64,000 bases of DNA from Pegoplata infirma. Lineage: Eukaryota > Arthropoda > Insecta > Diptera > Anthomyiidae. The notes below the pieces were generated by a model. That model saw only the letters and a list, made by a program, of their open reading frames with translations, did no database searches and was not told the origin of the DNA. Positions 1 to 10,960 of this stretch are shown here, in pieces (within the stretch, counting starts at the first letter, position 1; each line of letters opens with the position of its first letter). The position numbers and the translations under genes were made by a program. The stretch covers positions 82,101,287-82,165,286 of the forward strand of contig OY992537.1 of NCBI GenBank assembly GCA_963921195.1, written 5' to 3'.

Positions 1-410
1 TAGACTTTTCAGGAAAAACAAAATTATGTTAAAAATAAATTTAATGAACCAAAAATTTTTGGTGAAAAAAAATTTTGATGAAAAAAAGTTTTTAATGAAT
101 TTTTTTGATGAAAAGAAAAATTTTTTGATGTAAAAAAAAATTGATGAAAAAAATATGAAAAAAAAAATTTTTTGGTGAGAAAAAAATTGATAATAAAAAA
201 TTTGATAAAAAAATTTGATGAAAAAAATTGATGAAAAAAAATTTTGATGAAAAAAAAAATTGGTTAAAAAAAATAAATTATGAGAAAAATAAATGATGAA
301 AAAAAAAATTGATTTGGAAAAAAAAATTGACGAAAAAAAAAAATTTATAAAAAAAAAATTGATGAAAAAAAAAAAAAAATTGATGAACAAAAAATTTTTT
401 TTGTTGAAAA
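1..410 (+). repeat. GATGAAAAA low-complexity array
   Basis: An irregular array of (GATGAAAAAAA)n and variants with 8-16 bp spacing. It abuts the sequence AATAATTTTGTTACTTTT at about 410-430. The same junction occurs in reverse orientation at 23048 and 36790, so the tract is a defined part of a mobile repeat rather than a chance microsatellite. Confidence 0.7.
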
Positions 411-747
411 ATAATTTTGTTACTTTTTATTCACCAGCTGGTGAAAAACAGTTTTATTTACCACGAGGTGAATTATTATCCAAGTTACAAACCCAAGTTA
501 TTAAAATTTTGGGTTTAAAGAAAGTGAAAATAGTAAATCTTGTTTTCTTTTTCGTTAATTGTTAGCTTATATAGTCAAACTGAGGTGGCGTCCTGCAACT
601 TTTTTAAAGTTAGACACCAGCCTAAAAACATTATCATGATAAAATTGACAAAAAAAGTCCATCTTTTCCCACTATGCGTCCGTTTTTCTTATTTTTTTTG
701 GATATTGGTAGGAAAATAACATTTTTAACAAGAACAAGTATTGAAAC

Positions 748-1249
748 TAGAGATGGGCACATGAGCAGATTATAGCGTGATTCACGTGATTTACGCGTGA
801 TTACGCGTGAGTGTGACTAAATTCAATTTTATCACGTGATTGTAAGTGTGAAAAAAAATTGCGTGAGTGAGTGTGCGTGAGTAAAATTTTTTTGCGTGAG
901 TTTGCGTGATTTATTTTCTCTTCATATTTCCTTTCGAGTGGCCCTATGTTCCTCTTAGGAATTCTCAAGGATTATATATATTTCCTTTCGTACCAAAAAA
1001 TCAACAAAACAACATTAAAATTCGGATAAATTTAGGATTTTGTACGAGAAAAGCAAAAAAAAAATGTAAAGTGTCGCGGAACTTTAAATTTTGCTTGAAA
1101 TTTTAGTTTTTGAAATTTTTTTTGTATAAATGTGAGTTTCGTGAGTGTGAGTCAACGTGAGTGTGAGTGCACGTGAGTGTGAGTTGTATTAAATTTACTA
1201 ACGTGATTGTGAGTGAGTGTGAGTCAAAAATCACTTACGCGCCCATCTT
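748..1249. mobile_element. hAT-type MITE, GTGAGTGT family, copy 1
   Basis: The left end reads TAGAGATGGGC and the right end GCGCCCATCT, so the termini are inverted. The interior holds many GTGAGTGTGAGT and CACGTGATT units near both ends. The second copy at 4790-5318 has the same termini. A TAGAG start fits hAT termini. The right flank is a poly-T run, so the target duplication cannot be read. There is no ORF. Confidence 0.65.
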
Positions 1250-1499
1250 TTTTTTTTTTTTTTTATTTTTTTAAAGAAGCAACACTCAGGCAATGCTGCC
1301 TATCAATTACCAATGTAACCGTGATGCTTCTTTCGGAAAGGGGATAGAAGAGAGATGAAAGATTTGAAAGATAGAAGGGCTTCAGTATGGTAACACTGTT
1401 ATTGCGCGTGTTGATAATTTTGAGTACAGTTGTTGCATCGCCATCTGTTATTGATCTGGCGAATTATCTTTGAAGCTCTGTTTATAGCAATTTTTTTTA

Positions 1500-1681
1500 T
1501 TATTTTACTTCGTTGACGTTTTTAGTGCTATTTATCAACGAAGGAGGGCGCTGCGATAGATATTAGTTATAAATAGAAACTAATAAATATCTGAAAAAAA
1601 TTTTGTTCTGCCTGAGCTGAGAATCGAACCCAGGCTTACTGGCTAGTAGTCCAACGCGCTAACCACTAAGCCACAGCACCC
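1500..1681 (-). mobile_element. tRNA-derived SINE, family B copy 1
   Basis: Read on the minus strand from 1681, the head has a box A-like TGTGGCTTAGTGG and a box B GGTTCGATTC, with the GCGCGTTGGACTACTAG middle of a tRNA. The acceptor arms do not pair, so this is not a functional tRNA gene. The head matches 62332-62400. The tail is AT-rich with a hairpin around 1557-1595. The 3' limit is approximate. Confidence 0.6.
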
Positions 1682-2070
1682 TCCCTCTCTAATTGAAACC
1701 AAAGAAAATTTTGTGTTTTTGTATTAATATGATGCTTAGATTTATTTTTTTAAGAAATGCGTTTAGACCAAACTTCAAAGAGGTTTATGCGGAAACTTTT
1801 TTTAAGCCAGCGAAAAGGGAAGTCGCCATTCTTCATAGGGCCGATTTGATATTTTCAAAAAATATTCAAAAGTTATATCTCTAATGTCCACTTTATTGAA
1901 ATATTGACATTTTTACTAATTTTCAAGACGCCATGTTTCAAAAACTAACAATTTTTGGCGCCGGAAAGGTAATAATTTTATGAACACTACCCATTACCAA
2001 TATCTTTGGCGAATTTTATTAAAATCGAAAATGTCAAATCCGAATGCTGTGCGGTTTGACCTGGAAATAC

Positions 2071-2985
2071 CCAATGTGTAACTCTTTCGGTATTAGAAAA
2101 AAAATATTTTGCTTTTTTCTGATGTTCCAAACTGTAGCTCAAATAACAAGCCCAGGCGCGCCAAGGCTTAGTATTATTAAATTAACCTCAAGTTTGGACC
2201 ACATAAGCTTTAGTTAGGCTCAGTTGAAAGAAAATATTTTAATTTATATACATATCATCAGGTTTAATTTTTTACCATTATACAAACAAATTATTAGCTC
2301 AATTTTATATTTTTGGCAAAAATACAAAATGCTTATTACGATACGCTAAGGTGATTTTTTTTATATTCCCTCTAAATATATGCAACCATTTAAAACTCAA
2401 AAGAAAATTAGCAACCTAAATATTGATCAAACAAAAAGTTTCTATTAGCTTATTTTCTTTTTTGCATTATTTCTATGTTTATTTTCTTAAGCAATTGTTT
2501 ATATGTTTGTATATTTGTGCATTTTTTAAATAATGTTGTTAAAAAAAAAAAAAAAAAATCTCCAAAAAAGTACATTGAATTTTATTTCGGAAAACACAAA
2601 ATAACCATTTTAACTTTGTTAAGCTTATAAACATGGAAGAAAAAATAATGCATAAAGAAAACAAAAAAAAAAAGAAAAAGACGAAAGCATCTTTTAGTAG
2701 ATTGTATACCGAGATTATCATAGTGATGCATCTGCAACTTTAGCATCCAAAATATTTAGTGATTTTAACTTGTGTTTTTTCTATCATAGTTTTGTTTTTT
2801 ATTTTCCAAGCATATTTTTGTTAGTTTTTTTCTGGTTTTAAATTAAATTGCAGAAATTGTTTGTTATAATGCCGCTATACTTTTAGTAAGCCATTTTATT
2901 AAACCAGCTAAATAAGGTGAGTCAACGCCGACAATGGGATACGCTATTAAATTTTGAAAAAAATGGGATGCCTACTGGGCGTCCA
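2071..2985. other. AT-rich stretch, no gene recognised
   Basis: AT-rich sequence with a run of about 18 A at 2539. Short frames on either strand are low-complexity. I see no TIRs, tRNA boxes or domain-like ORF. Confidence 0.4.
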
Positions 2986-3360
2986 CGAGACATTTGATCA
3001 AGTCTGGACGAGAGTCTTTTGATTTTTGTTGTATTTTTTACAAAAGATTGTTTATGGAGACGTTTACAGATTTCATTTATCAAATCGAAAATATTCGAAA
3101 AACTAGCGGTGTTATTCATGATTTTCATTAAAAAAAAAAACAAAAAAATTAAAAATCTGTATAACTTTGTGCAGCTGTAATTTTTAAACTACTTGTCGCA
3201 TTTAAACGATCTAAGTGCATACGAGAAGTACGTAAGCCTAAGTATTTCGATATTTGATAAGATTCAAAATTATTCGCGGGTTAAAAGTGCATTTTATATG
3301 CTAATGCAATTTTGAAGTGCATTTTACGAAACTTTTACCACATTTTTTTTAATATGGATA
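2986..3360 (+). repeat. Dispersed repeat A, copy 1 (uninterrupted)
   Basis: Matches 15716-15742 plus 19868-20180, which is a second copy split by a LINE. Shared landmarks are CGAGACATTT, TCTGGACG, AAATCGAAAATATT and CTGTATAACTTTG. This copy shows the join at TCTGGACGAGAGTCTTTTG, so it acts as the empty-site reference for the LINE. It is non-coding and its family is unknown. Confidence 0.65.
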
Positions 3361-3903
3361 TTCGAAAACTTTATGATTCTTACTACAAAAAATGCACTCC
3401 TTTCAATACACTGAGAGTGAGTGATATTTTTAATTTTTTTTTTTTTTTTTAAAACAACTTCCTTAATTTTCCTTTATAAAAAATGCCAACTCTAAAAAGC
3501 TTACTTTTCAGTAGAGCTAAAAAACTAGATTATTGTAAAAGTAAACAATGTACCACAGTGGCGGGCACAACTTTTGGGTTTGGGGGGGAATTTTTTTGTA
3601 GTTCGAATTAACCCTGCTGTTAGGTTAAGCCCATTTGGTCCAATTTTTGGATTATTTCTTTTGTAACTTTTGAACGGTGATATATACTGGCTTAGTTTTT
3701 TTGCTCATGGGGTCTCTTTATAAAACAATGTTTTTTACAAAAAATCTAGGTTCTGACTCAAACCAGGACTGAGAAAAATAAAAAGTTAAGTATCTTAGGT
3801 TAAGGGACCATTTGGTCCATAGTATATTTTCTCCTGCGATTCCGAAAGCTGGAGCCAATGAAACTTCGATTTTACAAAATTGGATGCACGCGTTCAAAGC
3901 GGG

Positions 3904-4326
3904 TATTCCGGCAAAACTTTTAACATGGCCACGGCTATGTAATGCATTACCATGTAATGCATAGCAAAAAAAAAAACAAAAATATGCTCTTTCCCTATCG
4001 CTTACCATAGACATAACTTTTTTTGTATTTTTCACGCATTATGTAAACCTCATGCACTACTTTGAGTCTTATCCCAAACAAAAATCATTAATCCAGTATA
4101 GAATAAGGCAACCTTACAATACCCTATACTTGATTGATTCTTTTTGTTTGGGATGTCACTCAAAGTAATACATGAGTTTTACATAATGCATGAAAAATAA
4201 ATAAAGTGAATGCCTATGGTAAGCACTAGGCGAAAATTATTGCACATTTTTTAATTTTTACTTTGCTATGCATTACATGGTAATGCATTGCATAACCGTT
4301 ACCACGTTTAAGGTTTTGCTGGGATA
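3904..4326. mobile_element. Foldback (snapback) MITE
   Basis: Two arms of roughly 190 bp in inverted orientation (about 3904-4090 and 4140-4326) with a short centre near 4115. Shared blocks include GGCAAAAC, ATGCATTACATGGTAATGC and CATTATGTAAA. The arms differ at scattered positions. No superfamily-specific target duplication could be read. It lies inside the piggyBac-like element. A minus-strand 105-codon frame here is not a gene. Confidence 0.65.
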
Positions 4327-4357
4327 TCAAGTATGTTTGCAAATACAACGTTAGGCC

Positions 4358-4566
4358 CCTGTAGGCTAGTTGGTAGCGTGCTAGCCTTTCAACCTGGGGG
4401 TTGTGGGTTCGATTCCCACCAGAACCCTTGGTTTTTTCGCTACAACGAGACGACGGTCATTGTTACCAGTTCTCGGTTAGGTTGAATTTATTAAAAATGA
4501 GTTGTAAATAAATAGAAAGAATAAATAAAAATAATTGATCATGTGATCAAAACTATTATATTATAT
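4358..4566 (+). mobile_element. tRNA-derived SINE, family A copy 1, with 14-bp TSD
   Basis: The head has a box A-like GTAGGCTAGTTGG and a perfect box B GGTTCGATTCC with a paired T-arm (GTGGG/CCCAC). A body follows containing TTCGCTACAACGA and AGTTCTCGGTTAGG, then an AT-rich tail. It is flanked by the perfect 14-bp duplication TACAACGTTAGGCC at 4344-4357 and 4567-4580, diagnostic of LINE-machinery insertion. Relatives sit at 47155-47365 and 61801-61950. Confidence 0.85.
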
Positions 4567-4789
4567 TACAACGTTAGGCCATCGTTTTCTTGCGCGTTTT
4601 GTGCTGTAGGAACCAACCATTTGATCAGCAATATCTACGCCAACTAATGAGATGAATCATTAGAAATTATAGGAAAAAACAAAACTAACATATGCACCTT
4701 TTATTGAATTGTAATACAAAAGAATCTCTAAAGTAAAGAATATGAAAAAAGGGAATCCCTCAACAAATGTTTACATTAGCTGTGTTGAG

Positions 4790-5318
4790 TAGAGATGGGT
4801 GCTGGTCACGTGATTTGCGTGGTTCACGTGAATCACGCGTGACTCACACTCGAGGGAAAGTCTAGTTAATTACGAGAATCATGCTTGAGTGAGTGTTATT
4901 CCAAAACTTTTATGTGTGAGTGCTTAGAAATCGAGCCTAATTTTTAAGTGAGTGTCATTTTTCTTGCGTGATTCAATATAATTTTTTTGTATTGTTTTCA
5001 GTTTTATTTATAGTTTTATTTTTATTTTTTGTTTAGCAATCAGTTAAAATTCAAATTAACGGTCTGCTAATATATGTATGAAAATTTTTTTTTTTTAATT
5101 TCCTTAAAATTGTGTATTTGTAAGTGAATATTGCATGAATTAGGGTGAGCGTAATTATGAATCACGTGAGTCACGCATGATCGTAACTTATTTTAGTTTT
5201 ACTGACGTGAGTAGTAAGTGAGCGTGAGTAAAGAAAAAAATCGAGCGAGCGATTCATTAGCGATTAAAATATTTCTTGCGTGAGCGTGACCCAAAATTCA
5301 CTCACGCACCCATCTCTA
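4790..5318. mobile_element. hAT-type MITE, GTGAGTGT family, copy 2
   Basis: 13-bp perfect TIRs TAGAGATGGGTGC / GCACCCATCTCTA. The flanking 8-mers are GTGTTGAG (4782-4789) and ACGTTGAG (5319-5326), 6 of 8 identical, as expected for an aged hAT duplication. The interior is rich in CACGTGATT and GTGAGTG units near both ends. It is non-coding. Confidence 0.8.
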
Positions 5319-5639
5319 ACGTTGAGTTAAGCTTAAAATAATCGTATTTAGGTAGAAATGTTCCAAAATATATACAAATATAATATTTAATTGTTATTTT
5401 GTTTGAATATTAAGTATGGACCAAATGGTCCACTAACCTAACAAGAGTAAGTTTTTTCTAACCTAACAGCAGGGTTAAAAAGAAAATGACGGACGAGTAA
5501 ACATAGGGATACGTTTCTTTTGCAAAAAAAAGTGATGGAAAAGCTATTCCATCTACAAATTTATTACTTTGCCAAAGAAGGTTTGTTTATTTATGATCAT
5601 ATTTCGTTTAGATATTTTTTTTAATTTTTTTTTTAAAGA

Positions 5640-6500
5640 AAATTGTACATTTTCGTATAAAAAGAAAAAGTCTTAGATTCTAATACATTTGACGTATAGA
5701 AAAGTCAAAATCTGATAATTTTTCAATAGAAGAAATTCTTCCTAAATAGAAAATATCAGATGTTGACACAATTTGAAACAATTGAAGAAATGATTTTTTA
5801 TAGGGAAAATATCTCAAAATCTAAGACTTCTTCTTTACGTAAAATGTCCCAGAGTATGAGACTTTTTTCGTATAAAAAAAATTGCAGATTCTAACAATTT
5901 TTTTCCACTCAGATTTTGAGACCTTTTATTATAAAAAAGCCTCATATTTTAAAGTACTTTTGAGATGTTTTTCCTTTAGAAATGATCTCAGATTATTATA
6001 TTTTTTTCGTACTGAAAAACTTTTAGATTCTGAGACCTTTTTTCAATATAAAAATTCTCAGATTCTTAGACCCTTTTCACATAGAAAAAGTCTCAGATTT
6101 TGAGACCTTTTTCCTAAAAAAATCAGTCTCAGATTCTCCAACCTTTTCCTATAGAAAAAGTCTCAGGTTCTCAGACCTTTTTTTTGTAGAAAAAGTCTTA
6201 AATTCTTAGACCTTTTTCCTGTAGAAAAAGTCTTAGATTCTGAGACCTTATTCGTAAAGAAAAAGTCTCAGATACTCATATCTTTTTCTTACAGAAAAAG
6301 TCTCAGATTCTGAGAGATTTTTCTTATATAGAAGAAGTTGCAAATTCTGTCACTTTTTTTCCTATAGAAAAAGTGAAAGATTCTAGACCGTTTTCCTATA
6401 GAAAAAGTCTTTGATTCTGAGACCCTTTTCCTATAGAAAAAGTCTCAGATTCTAAGACCCTTTTACTTCTTATAGCAAAATTTAAGATTCTGATTTTAAT
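5640..6500 (+). repeat. Palindromic ~35-bp minisatellite
   Basis: About 20 diverged units of roughly 35 bp built on TAGAAAAAGTCTCAGA, then TTCTGAGACCTTTTTCC. Each unit contains the inverted pair GTCTCAGA/TCTGAGAC around a single T, so each can form a hairpin. Related arrays occur at 13930-14280, 14760-14930, 48070-48140 and 55085-55610. Frames through it are not genes. Confidence 0.8.
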
Positions 6501-6629
6501 TTAAAAAACAAATAGATTTATGGACATTCATCACTTTTATTTTCTGAATCAATTTCCCAAACAAAAATTTTCAGATTCTAATATAAAATTATTACTACTA
6601 TAATAATTTTAATCCCATGCCCTACAGGG

Positions 6630-7857
6630 CACATTGGTTCCAAATCAAAATCTAGCTGGACAAAAGTCCAAAAATTAGTGTCCTTAAAATTGGGAATTAA
6701 TAGTGCTAGGGGCAAGCTAAGGGTGTGTCCTGATCAAACTAATAACCATTTTTTGGAATTAGGTCTTTAACTTTGTTAAATATGCGAATGAAATAGCATT
6801 TTTGGTATCCAATATTTAAAAAAAAAATAATATATATATAAGTGTTTAACTAATAACATCATATTATCCATGTTACATCAATGGTTTCAAAACGGTTTTT
6901 GTACAAGAAAGCTACAGATTTATACTTATTCTGGACATTAATAAGAAATTTATTATCGATCTTCTTCTTACATTTTTTGTACTTTGAAGTATGGTCAATA
7001 ATAACAATATTTTTGAGGACTTATGAAACTTCCGCAGCTTGCCAAAACCGAATCCAGGCATATCATGTTGAATTACTACATACAACTTATAGGTAATTTA
7101 TTACTGAACGTTGTCATGCAGACATTTCTTGCAGGTTTTTGCAGGTTCAAAATTAATCACAGTTTATATGAAAATAGAATTTCGCCTAAAATTTTTTTTC
7201 TAAATAAAGAATCGAATTTTTGTAAGTTTTTGATAACTTTTAAGTATTATAATTATGCTTAGCTTAAATAAAGCATTAAATGTGATGTTTCCTATTAAAC
7301 CGCGGCCAATTACACTATTCGACTAAATTCAAAAATGTCCGTCCGTCTGTCCGTCTGTAGAGGACGCGATATAGTCCAAAATAAAAGAGCTAGACTTCCG
7401 AAGTTTGGCACGAATATGTCTTATATTCCTAGGATTTTTTTTATTGTTTTTTTTACATTTTGGAGGGTATAAACGATTCGGCACAGCCGAATGTAACACT
7501 CACTGGTTTTTTATTTTTTTTTTTTACATTTTGGAGGAAACAAAAGATTCGGCATAGCCGAATTTAACACTCTCACTTGTTTTTTTCAATTACACTTCTC
7601 GACAAAAAAAATTTTTTTTTTTAGAGATTACAAAACTTTCAAAAAATAAGTTTTTGCATTTCATATTTCTGTTCTGCATAAAAACCATTTTTGTCATTAA
7701 TGAATTACTGAAATTAAAAAAAATATAAAAAGTTGTCGATTAGTGTAATCGACTTAGAAAAATTTAAACATGTTTTTTGAACTCAGCGACCCCATAAACA
7801 TATAAAACAGTGATAAAATAATTTTGTCCAGCTAGATTTGGACTTGGAACCACTGTG
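6630..7857. mobile_element. Transib-like non-autonomous element
   Basis: The ends start CACATTGGTTCCAA (left) and, inverted, CACAGTGGTTCCAA (right). The first 36 bp of the two ends agree at 33 positions. The flanks carry the GC-rich 5-bp duplication CAGGG at 6625-6629 and 7858-7862. A CAC-W-ATGG-type start with a 5-bp GC-rich duplication is the known Transib signature. The interior holds a minus-strand DINE fragment (7320-7600) and unassigned AT-rich DNA. No transposase frame is present. Confidence 0.7.
7320..7600 (-). mobile_element. DINE-1/mini-me-like fragment with duplicated end
   Basis: Read on minus, the order is terminal hairpin ATTCGGCTGTGCCGAAT, TTTATACCCTCC, a core with CATATTCGTGCC and GTCTAGCTCTTTTA, then a (GAC(G/A))n block, as in the copies at 48174 and 57.6-58.3 kb. 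The hairpin end occurs twice in tandem (about 7455-7500 and 7535-7590). These families are regarded as Helentron-associated. Confidence 0.65.
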
Positions 7858-7915
7858 CAGGGGCCCGATTAAAAAACATTCTGAAAAAATTTTCCAAAAT
7901 AGTTTTACATAGTAC

Positions 7916-9935
7916 CCCGAGTAAAAATTTTAATATGGCGTCACATAAAATTATATAACGTTTGATCTGTCCTCGAATACAATTAGATATAATTTTATCC
8001 CAAAAATGGTGGATAGAATTGCATTAAATTGGATTTATTAGTTTGATATAATTTTGACCGAAATTTGTCTCTATCCAATGGTATTAAATTATATGTGATT
8101 GGATATAATAAGATCCAATTATATCTAATTGTATAAAATTTTATCGGGTTATAGTGAATCTTTTTTTGGTTGAAATAACATACATCACAGGTCAACGATA
8201 CATACACCAAATAAAGTTTGTGTACGCTTCGAACCAGAAGATGTAGTTTATCAAACTGTAAAAATACTGCAAAAAAAGCTTAGAAAAATTTCAAACTGCA
8301 AAAAATTTTAGAACAATTTCAAACTGTGAAAAAAAACACATATATTGTTATGTATGACATCCCCTAAGGAATATATAATTATATATTTAATGCTCTCGAA
8401 AATAATTTAAGTTTAGTTTAATATATAATTTTATATAACACTGTGCTACAGTGAAAAAATACTTCTAATGTGACATGGTATAGGTTGTTGGTTTTGTCGA
8501 GTAGATCACAAAAATGCCCATTTAACTTGCCAGACACCCTCAAATTTTAAAGTTATTGTCAACAAACGCTTTTTTGGGACTTTGCTCACTAAACCTTGTG
8601 TAATTCAGAAAATTTTCAGCCGATTTTAAATTTTTTAACTGTTTTGGATAGGAGAAGGATAGGGCTTTCCATGTGTGTGAATTGGTCTACACAAATAAGA
8701 AAGATATCTATTGATTTTTTCTATAATATCTAATTTTTTTGTTATTTTTTGAAAATTTTTCGAGTTTATCGATTTTTTTTCTGCTACAGTTCGTTTAACA
8801 ACCTTTATATTTATAAACATATTTTTAAAGAAAATTTAGTTGTGAATTCGATGAGCTTTATCCTGTAAAAATCAGATAAGAATTGACAGAGTTGTGATAA
8901 TTTTTCTAAAAAAGAAAATTCAGATTTTTCAGGAAATCGCCGTTTAGACAATTCAGGCAAAAAATATAAATTTATCATAAGAGGTCATGTACAATATTTT
9001 TTAAGGTTTTTGGCGCGCTGAATCCGAATCTGGCCTTTAAATTCCTCTATCGCGTCAGGTTTTTGAGATATTAAACATAAATTGATATATCAAAAACTTA
9101 ATAAGATAGCGCATTTTCAAGGTCAAATTCGAATTCAGGGGGCCAAAAACCTTTAAAATAATGATACGCGACCTCTCAGTATGTTCGTTTATTTTTTTAT
9201 TTTTTTTGCCTCGGTTGTCCGAACGCAATTTCATGCAAAATCTTAATTTTATTTTTTAGAAAAATTATCACAACTCTGTTAATTGTTATTCGATTTTTTC
9301 GGCATAAAGCTCATCGTATTCACAATTAAATTTTCTTTAAGAATACGTTTATAAATAGAAATATTGTTGAACGAACTATAGCAGAAAAAAATCGACAAAG
9401 TCAAAAATGTTTCAAAAAATAACAAAAAATTAGATATTGTTGAAAAAATCAATACATATCTTTTTTAAATGTATAGACCAATTCACATACATAAAAAGCT
9501 CTATGTTTCTTCTATCCAAAACAGCAAAAAAATTGAAAATCGGTGGAAAACCTTTTAAGTTACACGTGGTTTAGTGAGAAAGTCCCAAAAAAACGTTTTT
9601 TGACAATAACTTTAAAATTTGAGGGTGTCTGGCAAGTTCTACGGGCATTTTTGTGATCTTTTCGACGAGACCTACAACCTTAACTACCTCATTTCAAAAG
9701 TATATTCGATTTTGTGTTTTTTGTAGCACAGTGTAATTAAAGGTGACGTAATATATAATTTTATATAATAACATCAAGCATATTTATTTATATCTGAATT
9801 ATCATCAAATAATATATAATTACATATAACTCCATATGAAAATTAAGAAAATCTGTTAACTTATATGTAATCATATAATGTTTTATATGATTGGATAAAA
9901 TTATATACGTCTATATATAATTGTTTTTACTCGGG
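7916..9935. mobile_element. MITE with CCCGAGTAAAAA ends enclosing a palindrome element
   Basis: The left end CCCGAGTAAAAATTTT and right end GTTTTTACTCGGG are inverted. The interior is filled with variants of TATAATTTTATATAA, which also directly flank the nested palindrome element at 8439-9733. No clean target duplication could be read, so the superfamily is unassigned. Confidence 0.55.
8439..9733. mobile_element. 1.3-kb near-perfect palindromic (foldback) element
   Basis: It starts CACTGTGCTACA and ends TGTAGCACAGTG. The left half (8439 to about 9085) aligns with the reverse complement of the right half along its whole length: GGGTGTCTGGCAAG near 8523/9624, GACCAATTCACA near 8685/9476, CACAACTCTG near 8890/9270, and GGTTTTTGGC near 9005/9145. 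There is essentially no spacer. A fragment of one arm recurs at 26020-26160 plus 27106-27145. It is non-coding. Confidence 0.75.
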
Positions 9936-10690
9936 ACGTAAGACTATCAACATTTTAAAGATTTTAAGATATTTTTCCTATGCCTATGTAGTAGACAAAA
10001 ACTTTGTATGCAAACAAAATTAAGGGCCTAATTTTGTAAATCACTCCGTACTGAATTCAGCCATAATCCCCATTTCCGTTATGGGGGTAATGTCCGTGGG
10101 GATTATGTCATGTCACCGTTGTTGGCATATTAATGTTGATATTTTACCATTTATGTATGTTAATATTTTACGATTTTCATAAATGTATTCGTCACTAGAA
10201 AATAGTATGAGACATCGCCTCTTGTAGGGTACATATTTTTTATTATAAATAGAACAGCAAGGAATATGGAAGATGGAATTTATATGTTTGCCATTCATTG
10301 TATAATCTTTTATATATATTTTTACAGATTTTTTTTAATTTATTTTATTATTCTACAACACTTGATTAAGTTTTTTCTTAAACTTTTTTTCAGAATTTTT
10401 TATTACATTATCTTCCATTCCTAAATGTTATGTTTGTTTTGTTTTGTTCAGTTTTTTTTAAGCTGATTTTAATGCATATAAAATTTACTCTTAAAGAAAT
10501 CTAATTGCATTAAGATGTTTCAGAGATATATTCAAATGAGTTGTAATAATATTTAATCAATTACCAAAAAAAAAAAATAACTTAAGATAAGAATTTTCAA
10601 GGATTTTTTTAATGTGATTTAATTTGTAGTTCCTTCATTTTGCACAGTGCTATATTTGACCAATCATAAAATAAGTATCGCAAATGGTTG
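9936..10690. other. No gene recognised; small 11-bp inverted repeat
   Basis: AT-rich. The only structure I see is CATAATCCCCA at 10062-10072 facing TGGGGATTATG at 10097-10107. Confidence 0.4.
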
Positions 10691-10960
10691 ATTAAACAAG
10701 TACAACACTAAAAAAAATAATGGGGTTCCGACGATTGATTCTGGTAGAAGGGATCATAAGTGCGTCGGCGTTTTGAAAGATCACATCGGAATTTTATTTT
10801 ATAGGTGGTTTAAGTTTTCCATCTTTGTCCTGTTCTTGCAGCATATCGGTATATAAAACTATGTTTTCTACACATCTGAGGTGTAGGCTATATTCAGAAA
10901 ATATTGTATTTGTTAAAAATATTTTGGGAAATAATTCGGATAATGTAAATTTGATAATTG
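10690..10960 (+). repeat. Dispersed repeat D, copy 1
   Basis: Shares GGGGTTCCGACGATTGATTC, CGGCGTTTTG, TGTTCTTGCA, CATATCGGTATATAAAACTA and CATCTGAGGTGTA in order with 28690-29040. A shorter piece recurs at 34180-34380. Non-coding, class unknown. Confidence 0.6.

Larger units (their letters stand above)
1..2070 (+). repeat. Dispersed element copy 1 (unclassified, GATGAAAA-bearing)
   Basis: Segments at about 1-650 and 1885-2070 match the reverse complement of 22020-23850: the polypurine GATGAAAAA tract, a block around 420-600 containing AGGTGGCGTCCTGCAAC, and a block around 1890-2070 containing CACTTTATTGAAAT. The middle of this copy differs because a hAT-type MITE (748-1249) and a SINE (about 1500-1681) lie in it. 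The left end runs off the window. No conserved ORF was seen; the short frames in the polypurine tract are low-complexity artefacts. The family type is unknown. Confidence 0.6.
3612..5474. mobile_element. piggyBac-like non-autonomous element (host of three nested insertions)
   Basis: Termini are CCCTGCTGTTAGGTTA and its exact inverted copy, flanked by TTAA at 3608-3611 and 5475-5478. A TTAA duplication with CCC...GGG ends is characteristic of the piggyBac superfamily. A subterminal GGACCAAATGG motif is repeated inverted near both ends, and a perfect GGACCATTTGGTCC palindrome lies at about 3806. There is no transposase. The 1.86 kb is inflated by a foldback MITE (3904-4326), a SINE (4358-4566) and a hAT MITE (4790-5318). 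Confidence 0.8.

Noticed and set aside
293..565. 90-codon plus-strand frame
   Set aside because: Lys-rich read-through of the GATGAAAA array; low complexity, no domain.
1609..1681. Functional tRNA gene on minus
   Set aside because: Boxes A and B are present but the acceptor arms do not pair, and the head recurs with a different tail at 62.3 kb; treated as a SINE.
3718..4035. 105-codon minus-strand frame
   Set aside because: Spans the piggyBac-like element and foldback arm boundary; chance frame.
4358..4435. Functional tRNA gene on plus
   Set aside because: Flanked by a 14-bp duplication with a non-tRNA body, so SINE, not a tRNA gene.
4800..5310. CACGTG sites as E-box regulatory cluster
   Set aside because: They belong to the subterminal repeats of the hAT MITE and recur in every copy.
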